DNA of 26,562 bases from Saccoglossus kowalevskii (taxonomy: Eukaryota; Hemichordata; Enteropneusta; Harrimaniidae): NCBI RefSeq assembly GCF_000003605.2, contig NW_003129869.1:152442-179003 (forward strand), written 5' to 3'. The notes beneath the pieces were generated by a model that searched no databases, was not told where the DNA came from, and was given only the letters and a program-made list of their open reading frames with translations. Of this stretch, positions 1 to 10,700 are shown piece by piece. The stretch's first letter is position 1. Each line of letters starts with the position of its first letter. A program made the translations under genes and the position numbers.

Positions 1-955
1 AACTCACCTACACGTCGAGACCCTGACATTTGATGACTCACCTACACGTTGAGACCCTGACATTTGATGACTCACCTACATGTCCAGACCCTGACATTTG
101 ATGACTCGCCTACATGTCCAGATCCTGACATTTGACGACTCACCTACACGTCCAGACCCTGACATTTGACGACTCACCTACATGTCCAGACCCTGACATT
201 TGACGACTCACCTACACGTCCGGAACCTGACATTTGATGACTCACCTACATGTCAAGACCCTGACATTTGACGACTCACCTACATGTCCGGAACCTGACA
301 TTTGATGACTCACCTACTTGTCCAGACCCTGACATTTGATGACTCACCTACACGTCGAGACCCTGACATTTGATGACTCACCTACACGTCCAGACCCTGA
401 CATTTGATGACTCGCCTACACGTCCAGACCCTGACATTTGATGACTCACCTTCACGTCCAGAGACCCCGACATTTGATGACTCGCCTACACGTCCAGACC
501 CTGACATTTGACGACTCACCTACACGTCCAGACCCTGACATTTGACGACTCACCTACATGTCCAGACCCTGACATTTGACGACTCACCTACACGTCCGGA
601 ACCTGACATTTGATGACTCACCTACATGTCAAGACCCTGACATTTGACGACTCACCTACACGTCCGGAACCTGACATTTGATGACTCACCTACTTGTCCA
701 GACCCTGACATTTGATGACTCACCTACACGTCCAGACCCTGACATTTGATGACTCACCTACACGTCCAGACCCTGACATTTGATGACTCGCCTACACGTC
801 CAGACCCTGACATTTGATGACTCACCTTCACGTCCAGACCCTGACATTGACAACTCACCTACACGTCCAGACCCTGACATTTGATGACTCACCTACACGT
901 CTAGACCTGACATTTGACGACTCACCTACTCGTCCAGAGACCCCGACATTTGACA
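1..955. repeat. 34-bp satellite array, 28 copies, with 11-mer higher-order repeat
   Basis: A 34-bp monomer (core words ACTCACCTACACGTCC and CCTGACATTTGATG) repeats head to tail from the first base. I count 28 copies of the GACATTT landmark at about 34-bp spacing. It probably continues past the left edge, because no unique flank is seen there. The array is visibly richer in G+C than the rest of the window. Variant monomers recur in order: the GGAACC variant at about 221 and 289 and the CTTGTCC variant at about 317 come back 376 bp later. That equals 11 monomers plus a 2-bp insertion near 453. The array therefore was partly amplified as an 11-monomer block. Monomers become irregular from about 843 to the right edge, as expected of an array end. 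Confidence 0.97.
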
Positions 956-1154
956 CCCTGGGATGAATGAGATATATAGCGCAGCGAGGGGTACACATGT
1001 ATTTCATGTTAAAGATGACATCTGGTTACGATGCACATGTTACTCTGACAATGAGGAAAGGCAATTTCTCACAATAATAATATGACTAAGCTAAGGCATG
1101 GAAAATAGCACAACATTAATATATTAGAAGCACATATCTCTAAATAAAGTACAT
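956..1154. other. unique flank of the satellite, no gene seen
   Basis: AT-rich sequence between the satellite and the first dispersed repeat. I see no open frame of note, no RNA gene and no repeat structure here. Confidence 0.5.
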
Positions 1155-1248
1155 GTACTGTATTTACCATACTTCTTTATTAGTAGTGCTTATGTAAATG
1201 TAAGAGGCATGTCTATGGCCATAATAAGTATTATTTGAATGATCCAGT
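1155..1248 (-). repeat. dispersed repeat, inverted copy of the 17217-17388 repeat
   Basis: Read as the reverse complement, this stretch aligns with the two tandem copies at 17217-17388. Shared landmarks are TACTGTATTT at one end, TAAATG, GTCTATGG(C/T)CAT and AATGATCCAGT at the other. Identity is imperfect, with several small gaps, so this is an old copy. There is no coding potential and the repeat class is not recognised. Confidence 0.6.
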
Positions 1249-1864
1249 TTATTGAAGATGTACTTCTAATGGTGACTAGATCGCACCCCCTACCATAGAA
1301 GTGCATGTGTTAACAGCACATTGCTATGACTGTCAATGTGTTAACACACTGAAGGACACATAAATTATACTCCATACAGTACTACAGTACTATTGTTTTA
1401 CTCCAGGAATAATAGATACCTTGGTTGACAAAATTTCCTCTGTCTGTCGCAAGATTAACTGAACAAATGCATTATGTGGAGACAAACTGAAAAAGAAGGG
1501 AAAGTTTCGAAATGTGGAATATTTTCCAACACATAGATAACATTCCTCGGAAAATTAGAGTATGATTAGTGGAATGCAACAGCCAATACCACTAATCAGT
1601 AGACGACTGACGGCAACATTCCTAGGTTTGGGCTAGTTTTATAAGACAAGACCTCCTTTATTAAAGCCATGTGTTCAGCTTTAATAGTTTGAGAAAAGGT
1701 GCAAATGATATGGAGAATCTAAAGATTGATTCAAAGAGCAGATTTTTATCTATTTTATTTATTTCACACCAACAATACCACAAATAGACAACTTTATAAG
1801 AAAAATTAGATGTTTTTTAAGATACTAAGTCAAGGCGATATTCACTAAATTTCCTCTCCATGAA
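1249..1864. other. AT-rich stretch, no gene seen
   Basis: Nothing that supports a gene. Two copies of TGTGTTAACA lie at about 1305-1350, roughly 40 bp apart. The rest is low-complexity AT-rich sequence. Confidence 0.5.
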
Positions 1865-2024
1865 TACTGTAAAATCTGTATTGGCTTCTATCAAAATAGT
1901 ACAATGCAACGGAGGGGATGCGGCTTCTATCAGAGCATCTACACTTTTTTTGATTCTCAATTATTCAAATAGAATGGGTGCGACTTCTATTAAAGATGCG
2001 GCTTCTAATACAGATTTTACGGTA
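1865..2024. mobile_element. miniature TA-flanked inverted-repeat element (CTGTAAAATC ends)
   Basis: The left end reads TA then CTGTAAAATCTGTATT. The right end, read on the minus strand, is TA then CCGTAAAATCTGTATTAG. These are imperfect terminal inverted repeats of about 16-20 bp on a 160-bp unit, flanked by TA. The interior repeats the word GGCTTCTAT(C/T) several times. A TA flank with no coding capacity is what a non-autonomous Tc1/mariner-like MITE would look like. The superfamily assignment is inference. A short open frame across this region has no sign of being a real gene. Confidence 0.7.
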
Positions 2025-2922
2025 GTCTTAAATGAGCCATTTTCTAGACTCTTTGCAATCTTACATTATCAAATTGTGAGTTATGCATAAAATCAAATGT
2101 AAGAACAGAAATAATAATAAAGATCATAGAGTCGAACATTGTGTGGGATTAAACAAACGGGTATTGTGCTCTACACATTTGATGACGGACGACTTTGATG
2201 AAGTAAGGGTAACTCAACGTCTAGTCATAGGCTACATGTGTTCCAGATCTTAATTTTTCATAGCAAATTACTGGATCAACCAAGAGCATCTATACATGTT
2301 TTTCTGGATTGGTACAGCTAGGCTATAAGAACAAAACATCCCATAAACGAGCCAATCACAGACATATCGTCAAGAAACACCCAAAACGGCCAAGGGGGTG
2401 GGAAAAGATTACAAAGTGAGTGGAAGATAAGATTACTCACAAAAATAAAGCCGTTGAGCAAAACTGCAAAATTTACAGAAGCTGCATGAAGTACTACTAA
2501 AATGAAAAATTTATCGACAGACTAAAGTCAAAGGGATGGACTGTTCAGGGAAATGTAACTGAAGATAGCAACATCTGTTACTAAGGTACTGCTGGCATAA
2601 TCCCTTAAATTGTTAAAATGTTGCCATCAGACGTGGAATTTCAACTTTTTCGCTTTTGACATTTAGTGTTCTGTTAACAAGGATGCAACAGATTCGGAAA
2701 GTAGAGCAAATCGGTTAAATGCCACAAAGAAATTTTTTTTTATAAACTTATCAAGTCAGGGAAAATGTGGAATTATGTAGTAGTGGCTATTATACAGTGA
2801 ACTATTTTAAGTAAGTTTGAGTGAATTTGAATTGAACACTACCAAGCATGTTACTGCACATATATACATGTATGAGAAACAACTTCATATTGTATATTAA
2901 TAAAATCCTCACTAAAATTAAA
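2025..2922. other. AT-rich stretch, only chance-length frames
   Basis: A 56-codon ATG frame at 2083-2253 (+) ends in TAA. Its composition is not absurd for a protein (for example VGLNKRVLCSTHLMTDDFDE) but it matches no family I know, and frames this long are common by chance here. Nothing else is seen. Confidence 0.4.
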
Positions 2923-3043
2923 GCGCGGTGGTCGTTGCGCAGCGCGTGTTTGAATTTCATGTAAATAAACAATGTATTTTACATGCGTTGTATATGTCGC
3001 TATGAGTCCCATATCGAACAGGACGCGGCGCGACGACTGTCGC
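2923..3043. promoter_or_regulatory. isolated CpG cluster
   Basis: About 15 CpG dinucleotides fall within about 120 bp (words such as GCGCGG, GCGCAGCGCG, GACGCGGCGCGACG), in surroundings where CpG is sparse. An exact octamer word ATGCAAAT follows at about 3051 and again at about 3187. This could be a small regulatory island, a promoter remnant or the GC-rich part of an old repeat. No transcription start, TATA box or adjoining gene can be shown. Confidence 0.3.
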
Positions 3044-5224
3044 ATTTTAAATGCAAATTTTTTGAAATGTATTAAAATCATTAGGATTCATATCGAAAAT
3101 AATATATGACCTTTTAATTCCTTGTTCATCGATCAAAATTTTGATATATAAACAAAATAATGTAACCATAGAAACGAGCGAGAAAAATGCAAATTTTGAC
3201 TATTTTCAATGACGTTTTTCAAAAAATTAATCCCAATATTTTTTCAACATTTTCAGTATACTAAAGATGAAAACAACGACATATAAACCTCAAACCTCAT
3301 TCTAGACAGTTAGTCGAAGCGACTTTCATACAAATTTGTAGTTCTAGAGTAAGAAGATCATGATGGTTGTTACTTGTAGTTTGTTTTAAGTAAAATAGGA
3401 ATACTACTTATAAATAATTTGGTGTGATTGTATCCTCATTTCAAACTTTTCACAGTATACCCCACCCCATACAAGGTAAAAACAGGAAGCAGAAAATTTT
3501 AGTATAGTGGTATTTTGCCACAGAAACAATCTTCCATGTGTGGGACTACGTGAAAGAGACCATCTTGATATTATAATATCATAAATTAGAAGCACTATTC
3601 CAAGAATAAGTCAAACTCAACCTGGGAAATTGAAGAATAAAGCTAAATAAAGTGAAATCACATATTTTTGTTTCTTTGTGCTATACTGTCTCTGTAAGAA
3701 TGCACAATATTACGATAATGCCATGATGTCATACTGAGCCATAAGATTTTTTCAAGATTTAATATATTAATGATTGTTTGGGGTAGGTGTTTTTTATCAA
3801 CTTTGATTTTCACAGGTTTGGTAGCCGTTGTGCTTGGCATGGTTGGGTTTTAAGGGGTCTGTGAATCAACACAGGAAATGGCCTGGCCTGGAAACTAAAA
3901 GGAATAACATTTAATAAGTGACCTAACACACAGTTTTCTACATTTGACATGACACGTATCAAGAAATGAGAAAATAACAGGAGCATACAAAAGCTTGTTT
4001 CCATGGTGATGATTTTGTGAATTCTCCAGAGTTAAATATCATGACCATTTAGAATTAAAAAGATTTTTTGAGATCTGGACAAAAATGTTTGTGGGCCACA
4101 ATAATTATCTCAATGTTAAATCATGGAATATAACAAGTTCAATCCTGTATAAAAAAAAATGTGTTAGTTGTGTTAATACACAAGATATGATTTAGAGTAT
4201 TACATTACAGAAATCACAAAACCATTCCTGTACAAAACTGTAGTGGTTTGCATGCCCTTACATGGAAAACTAGACAAATTAATTGATAACACGTCAGATC
4301 TGGGAGCTGTGAAAACTCAGCAATTCACACATTTCAATTCAGACTTGACAATTAAACTCTTGTCAAATTAACTCTTGTAAAACAGGGAAAGAGAAAAATA
4401 TGGCTTAATTACTTTAGTCATAAGCAGATGCTCCATGTCTAGGCCATTCATATTCTGGTTTAAGTTTGCCACATCCTGCATCTCAAAAGTGGAACTGTGC
4501 AGCTGGAAACAAATAAGACAACATGGGTATTTCTGCAGATCAGTTTTAAACCTAAAGTCCTATGAACCACACATGTAAATGAAAAATATCGTAGTATGAA
4601 GAACTAAAACAGTGACGGATCATATTCGTATGGAACAGACATTAATACCAAAAGAAGATGAATTTGTGTTTGTGAATTGAGACTCCCAGCGAAATATACA
4701 CTGTAACAAATTTTATGTTGGCGGCATCGCAAAATCCACGAAAAACGATCTTTACAATAATCAAGTGGTTTGCAGTGCAAAAACAGACTGCTAGACGGTA
4801 ACGTTAAAACCTTTGGTAGCACTAGGTGAGAAACAAAGAAAATAACATGAATGGCCTTGACAAGAGGGCATGGTTTTTGCTTAAAACGCTCAGGAAACAG
4901 AATCTAGGTACTGATTAAAAAAACATAGTCCACCATCAGCGTTATCAGTTGGCAAAGAGAGCAATTAGCTTCATTAACAGCAAAAGAGCCAATAACAGAA
5001 GTGATGGATACTTCATAGCATACCAAATTAAAAAGACTTGAAACACAAGAGAAAAAACATGTGGATTGTCTGGAGTAGCAACCAAGATAATAAAAAACAT
5101 TTTCGCAAGCAAACTATTTTACAAAATGACAGAAATCAGAAAAACATTCACCAGTAAATAAATCAGCATCTTGCTAGACTTACGAAGAAATCCAGAAATT
5201 TTAAATGACACAATCTATTTAAAA
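3044..5224. other. long AT-rich non-coding stretch
   Basis: Both strands carry only frames of about 60-72 codons, with no recognisable domain, and these lengths are expected by chance. The largest, on the minus strand at 4604-4822, has no family resemblance I can name. No repeat arrays or RNA genes are seen. Confidence 0.5.
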
Positions 5225-5461
5225 TGCTGCCAGTTGACAACCTTGTTCAGTTGGCCATTTTGGCTATTCTGTTTAAATTTCTTACAGTTGACCATTTTTG
5301 TAAATGGCTGCCAGTTGGCCATTTTGTTCAAGAGGCTGCCAGTTGACCACCTTGTTTAAACGGCTGCCAGTTGGCCATTTTGTTCGAAAGGCTGCCAGTT
5401 GACTATTTTATTTGAAAGGCTGCCAAGTTGACTATTTTATTTGAAAGGCTGCCAGTTGACC
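5225..5461. repeat. 28-bp tandem array (GGCTGCCAGTTGGCCATTTTG)
   Basis: Units starting GGCTGCCAGTTG begin at 5306, 5334, 5362, 5390, 5418 and 5447, so spacing is 28 bp with one 29-bp unit. Degraded units (TGCTGCCAGTTGACAACC and similar) extend left to about 5225. There are two unit flavours: GGCCATTTTGTTC and GACTATTTTATTTG. Frame-shifting unit length and unit divergence rule out a repeat protein. The monomer closely resembles the hairpin at 26429-26455. Confidence 0.9.
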
Positions 5462-6419
5462 ACAGTTCAAACCTAATAACATAACTTGATTCATTTTAAC
5501 AGTTTAATACTTTAGTTCATTTAGGCCTAATAACCAAGTATGTTTATTTTGGTGGGGTTTTCAGTACACTAAACTCATACAGGGCTTGTACATTATCACA
5601 CATTTGCTTCTAATAAAGTGGTATTATAAATGAAGAATGTCATTATTAAAATTGTTATTGCAAACCTATATTAAAGTATATTTTAATTTATTTACTGATT
5701 TCCCAGCGCACTTTGTAAAATCTTTCTTTTCAACAAGAATCACATTAGCTGTTTTGGGAACACAAAGTAGTGGTACAATACACACTTGTACTCTCCTTCT
5801 GACGGTGAAAATTGTATTTATTTTTAATTTTTTGGAAAGAAACATAATAGTTAGGCTACACTCTATTATGGACTAAGATTACAGCTAATCCCACATGTTA
5901 GCTTATCAGCTTGACTCTGATGGCACTACACATGGGTGAGACTAATAGTACAGTTCTCAGTCATCTCCAAATACTGCTTACCACAAGTCAATACAGAATT
6001 GATTTGCGCCATCTACAGGTAGAGAGTACACCCTCTACAGTTCAATGTTTGGTATAAATACTTCCATTACAACCATAGTAACGTTTGGAGCCTTCTTATA
6101 ATGAACAATTTGCATTCCCTCTTAGCCTTTTTTTTTGTCATGTAATTTTCTCAGTCAGGTGACCAGGTGACCAGGTTTCTTAGTGAAATTGAATACAAAA
6201 TGAATGAAATGATAAGGAATGTTTCTCATACTGCTCAAATACACCTGAGATGAAATCACAAATTTGGCTGATTTTTCGATACCAAACAAAACAATGTTGT
6301 TGTTGTTGTTTACAGTTGTCTAATACTAGTATCCCTATACAGTTGTATACTAATTTAAACAATAAATATTGCTAAGCAGTTATCAGTGGCATTCTCACTG
6401 GACGAAATAAGCCTTTTAT
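5462..6419. other. AT-rich stretch with microsatellite, no gene
   Basis: No supported gene. It holds a short tandem GACCAGGT repeat at about 6160-6178, a (GTT)n tract at about 6295-6311, and a word GCGCCATCTACAGG at 6006-6019 resembling a CTCF-type core. The plus-strand frame at 5637-5876 is AT-driven (Leu/Ile/Phe-rich) and is taken as chance. Confidence 0.45.
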
Positions 6420-6575
6420 TTGAGAATACGCCATTGTGGCGTTGGCGTTTTTGACGTGACCAGATCCTAAACGCTGTTGTCACACCGTCTCTTGCACAAA
6501 GCAATGTGCCGTGTACACAATATGACGGCCAAACGCCCTCTATTGCTGACTTATTTATGCTTGTCATTACACAAG

Positions 6576-6960
6576 ATGGCGTCAGAGGTTACAGGTCAAA
6601 TGTCGAACTGGTCAGACGAAGAAACAAGATTACTAATATCTGTATGGAGAGAATTGACAGCATTTACTCTAGCATCTGTATGGACTAGGGATGCTAGAGT
6701 AAATGCTGTGATTGCCGAAAAAGCGGCTAAAAAGGGGATGGACAGGACGTCATTACAATGTCAACGAAAGATCAAAACTTATAAAGTATAAAATAAGAAG
6801 TTATTGAGCACAACAACAGAAGCGGTAGAGATTTGAAAAACTACGCCATCTTTGGTATGAACTACACGAAATATTAGGTGGAAGGCCAGCATTCAATCCT
6901 CAAGCACCAGTATTTTTACTAAGTGAGACCGCGAGCAGACAATTCAGCAGATTATCTAAT
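6576..6960 (+). pseudogene. Myb/SANT-like DNA-binding domain relic, frameshifted
   Basis: From the ATG at 6576 the frame gives MASEVTGQMSNWSDEETRLL and continues through ISVWRE. Residues 12-23 (WSDEETRLLISVW region) are the first helix signature of the trihelix-like Myb/SANT domain (Myb_DNA-bind_4 type). Further on come ARVNAVIAEKAAKKGMDRTS and LQCQRKIKTYK, the last helices of the same domain. The frame stops at 6791, but homologous sequence continues with shifts: HNNRSGRDLKN in one frame near 6808-6842, then YELHEILGGRPAFNPQAP in another near 6857-6910. This matches the usual order of the family, a domain followed by a linker and a 'DEL..ILG.RPA' segment. Such proteins bind DNA in the nucleus and are common as the second protein of PIF/Harbinger transposons and as their domesticated derivatives. 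At least two frameshifts and a palindromic disruption show it is broken. No transposase gene is visible beside it. Confidence 0.85.
6657..6709. repeat. perfect 20-bp inverted repeat inside the Myb relic
   Basis: The arms are 6657-6676 (ACAGCATTTACTCTAGCATC) and its exact reverse complement at 6690-6709, with a 13-nt loop. The right arm encodes the part of the domain that fits the family (ARVNA). The left arm occupies the place where other conserved residues would be expected. This suggests the left arm is a reversed copy of the right arm. Confidence 0.95.
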
Positions 6961-7002
6961 ATTTGCACCACAAAAAACAGTGTTAACACAGGCGTGTTTT
7001 AG

Positions 7003-7217
7003 ACGTGCGAGAACGTATTTTTTGACAAGCGTCTAGCAGCTGGATGCAAACCTTTAAGCCTCAGTGAATCAACATAATTTTCACAGACTATGAAGCAAAA
7101 GGAATATGGCCTGAACTTTTCGTAGACCAAATCTCCACAAATATACAATTTATTGTGGCATACAATCACTGCGGTAATATTCATAGTGACAATGAACTTG
7201 ATGTTTACAACAGCTAG
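7003..7217 (+). pseudogene. coding-like fragment of unknown protein, frameshifted
   Basis: One frame gives TCENVFFDKRLAAGCKPLSL up to a stop at 7075. An overlapping frame is open from 7068 to the TAG at 7215-7217 (49 codons) and includes GIWPELFVDQISTNIQF and HCGNIHSDNELDVYNS. The composition is protein-like, and the two pieces would join with one shift, directly downstream of the Myb relic on the same strand. I do not recognise the family. It may be the continuation of the same decayed gene or a second gene of the same element. Frames of this length also occur by chance, so the call is weak. Confidence 0.3.
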
Positions 7218-7227
7218 ACTTAAAAGG

Positions 7228-7270
7228 CAATGAATGATATTCATTGTTTAGGGTTCATTATAAACCCTAA
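7228..7270. repeat. two adjacent short hairpins
   Basis: CAATGAAT and ATTCATTG at 7228-7246 form 8-bp perfect arms around a 3-nt loop. TTAGGGTT and AACCCTAA at 7248-7270 form a second 8-bp hairpin immediately after. They sit just past the stop of the unidentified coding-like fragment. No T-tract follows, so a bacterial-type terminator is not implied. They may mark a repeat end. Confidence 0.6.
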
Positions 7271-7570
7271 TGGAGCATTTAATGACGTTTAAAGAAAACA
7301 AGGCTAAAACGCAGATAAACCATCATCCTGTAAAGTGCAACAAAATACCTTTTTAGCAAAAATTAGAGTTAAAAATGGAGAACAAGGGAAAGAACACAAG
7401 TAGAATCACTAGTAAACCAAAGTATTACAAAGTGATGAAATATTAGGTTTATATGAATTCAGACATAGACACTAATCAGTAAAATACCAAATCAATAACA
7501 CTAACCATCACAGACAGCTGAAAGTTGGCCTCAAGGTAAAAAAATGATACAAACACGCATAGTTTGATGA
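7271..7570. other. AT-rich stretch between coding-like fragments
   Basis: Only very short frames, for example a 23-codon Lys-rich frame near 7375. No family signature on either strand. Confidence 0.4.
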
Positions 7571-7705
7571 TTAGCGTCGTTTTATAGAATCGCTTTTATT
7601 TGCATCCAGCCAGGGAAACTTTATCCGCCGAAATGGTCTGAATCGCTGAGCGATCCATCAGCAGGGAAGGCTCTACATACAAATGAAATAAACGACTACT
7701 TTTAA
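7571..7705 (+). other. short open frame of protein-like composition, unidentified
   Basis: An open frame of 44 codons ends at TAA 7703-7705. Its last part reads CIQPGKLYPPKWSESLSDPS and then AGKALHTNEINDYF, from sequence less AT-rich than its surroundings. No ATG-led start and no splice site decide its limits. It lies on the same strand as the Myb relic and the 7003-7217 fragment, so it could be a third piece of one decayed gene. It could equally be a chance frame. Confidence 0.2.
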
Positions 7706-10700
7706 TAAGCGTAGATGGAAATAAGTATTCTGACTGATTTAATTATTTCTGACAATAAGTGCAAAGGACACTGTCGAGGGAAACTAAAGGATTTGGTGGT
7801 TTCGAAATAAGTGAAAAATAATTGTCCACAAAGCTCTTACAACAACAATCTCATACAAAGTTATCGTGTTATCAGTTTAACCAACCAATGAAAATGGAAC
7901 CCACAATCTGATAAAGAGGAGTGGTGAACAATACAAGCCAAAGAAACAAAAAAAATTACTTTTACTTCTTTTTTTTTGTTTTTTTTTAAATTAGATTCTA
8001 TCACTATGTGCCCTGTAGGCAAAGTTAAATGGATGAAGCTATTGTGCTGACATTCCTTATGGAAATTTGTACCACTCTACACAGTAAAATTAATGAATAT
8101 ACTGACCAGGAATTATTGAAAACAGTATTTTAACTTTCAGCAAAATGCAGAGTCACATTTTCAATACTTTTTACAATTTTAAACCAGATTCATTAAATGT
8201 AAACAAAATTTAGAATTTTGCAGGACAGCAAAAATTGGCAGTCTTAAAAATCGCAACATTCATACCAAAAGGCAGTTATTAATTTGATTAGCCAATTAGA
8301 GGTCGCTTTTGATAGAAACATTTTTGACAGACGTGAATAGACTGATAAAGTGAAATTAGGGAAACATCCACGACAATTGCTCATTATGATACACATTTTA
8401 CGGTAGACTAGTATTAGTTGAAGAAAAAATGAGAAGCAGAAAAGTTCTACAAAGACATAATCCATTGCTATGGTTACAAGACGTATAGAAATTAGGGTTG
8501 TTACTTTTCAAGCTTCAGAATGTGTAATGACTTCAAAATCTAAAGTAAACTTCTCGATGTTTTTTTGTGATTTATTTTTAACAAGGTCTACTTCAGAAAA
8601 ACCGCAAAATGAGCGACACCTAAGAATGAGAGAGAAAACCAGAATACAACTGATCCACACATTAAGGAGCCTTACATCACCGGCAAAACATGGCGCCACA
8701 CACGATGAATAGTACGGTACTTCAACTTTTATCGTGTTATTTGAATAGCCACATTATGCGAATGTCCACAACACAGTAATAACACCAGCACCTGTGTAGA
8801 TTGTATGTATACGACCGCTAGAACGTATTTCTATTCTATTCTATTTACTTGCTGTTACTGACACAACAAGTTAAAAAATACTGGCGCCAAACAGACGTAC
8901 ACGAACATAATAATTTTTCAGTACAAAAGCAGGTCAATATTTAATCCAAATAGAGATTGTAAAGAGAGAGCAAATGCCACTAACAATAGGGACAACGGTC
9001 CTGTTTTACTGAAAACACACTTTTATTCTAAGCCGCAAAAATACAAAGAACAATCTCTAATTTTGGGGATATTTACACCGAATTATGATCAGGTAAAATT
9101 TAGGAGCCCACTTGCCGATAATAGCGGTTTCCAGTGAACAACCTGATAAAAAAATTGAATCAAAATTTTAAAATACTTGCTGTTAAAGATGACAAAAGTG
9201 GACTTAGGTGCTCAAATGGTGCAATTTTAACTGAGCTACACATGTTCCCAAATTACAATAATCATAATTCTTAATTTAAAAGTGGCCTAGGATATAGTTA
9301 TTAAAGCTGAAGACAGTGATGTAGGAAAGACATCTTTAATTTTAAAATGACTCCATTTAGCAAATCGGGTACACCATTATTTTGCAAAGGTGAGCCGTTT
9401 AGTTAAATTGACTTGTAGATTTCTATGCAAGTACAACCATAGAAAACATGGCCTGTGGTACAAAGAGAAGAGGGGGGGGGGTACATCTGGCATCTAAAAT
9501 AACTATGAATAATAAGAAATAAATAAAAACAATCCTGCTATACAACATTAAGTAATTACTGAAAAATTCTTCAATTTTACGAGCAACAAAACAGCTAAGT
9601 TTTATACATGTAGCAGCAAAGAATTTCACTGTAGTTCTAGCCATAGTGACTTACGCCGAATGTTGGACTTGTGAACGGCCATTGAATCATCAATTGGGAG
9701 AATTCCCTCAAATTAGACAGTTTACAGCATCCATTAGCGGCCATTTCATGATGAATAGAATGTTTCTAACACCGTATCCTAGTGGCTTTAAAAGCTAGGC
9801 CTGACAACACAACAATGAGGGGCAGTCATCAAACAATTTTGAGGGGCTAATTGGCTGCTCTTACTCTTGGTTGAAAAAAATAGCAACAAGGCAAGAACAG
9901 TGTTGTTTGTAAAAAAAAGACCTGTCAGTAAGCCTATAGACAGGAAACGGGCATAAAGACACAAGTATTCGAGAAGAGTCATTATGGTCCCTCTGAACTA
10001 CATGGGCTATAGAAATATTTGTACACTAGTCGAGTGACACAAGTAAGAGGTTTGGGTTTTATAAGTTTGTTTTATGGACCTAGATAATAAAGAGGAACAC
10101 AAAACGCTGACTATCGCTTTGATCAGACAATGATTAATTGCAGGGGTTCTCGCTACACTTTGAGGTTTCTAAAAAGTAATAGCATACTTGGCAGAAGCTC
10201 CAAACGCTGTTAAGTGGATGCTATACATACAAAACCTGCTATGGATGTGACGAAAGATACGTGTCACAAACTAAATAGTAATTTATTTCATTCTAGTTAA
10301 ATCTGCTAATAATCTTTGTTTGATATTATGGTTACATTATGTCAAATGCAACTGTTGTTTTGTAGTCTTGAGTCTCACCTTGAAATACTCTCTAATATCA
10401 GTGGTTTAGGCAACAAAGTCTAACACGTTCCGAGTGCAATGAAGTACCTGTCATTAACTAGGATGACAGTTTACGAAAGCAGAGAGAGAAGAATGATGCA
10501 AATTAGTGATAGATTCGGTCTCACAAATGACGAACGAGAATCGAACAATGTTGATATGAGGAACGAATATTCACTGTGAATACATCGGTAACATCTATTG
10601 AAATGAAGCGCAGTGTGACGGTGCCGGACATTTACAGAGTCTTGAGACCTCCTGTTCCATAATGGATGCCGACGCTGATCAATACTGCTGTATGACAGGA

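Noticed and set aside
1-955. Regular 34-bp repeats as a CRISPR array
   Set aside because: The repeats are contiguous and have no unique spacers. The sequence context is eukaryotic and there are no cas genes.
2170-2195. CATTTGATGACGG as an outlying satellite monomer
   Set aside because: Only about 11 bases agree with the 34-bp monomer, and the rest of the unit is absent.
7248-7270. TTAGGG word as an interstitial telomere repeat
   Set aside because: It is a single TTAGGG within a hairpin, not tandem copies.
8470-8712. 80-codon plus-strand frame as a small gene
   Set aside because: Lys/Arg-rich but with no recognised motif, no splice or promoter context, and a length common by chance here.
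9472-9481. Ten-G run as a G-quadruplex element
   Set aside because: It is a single homopolymer run without further G tracts close by, and could be a sequencing-length artefact.
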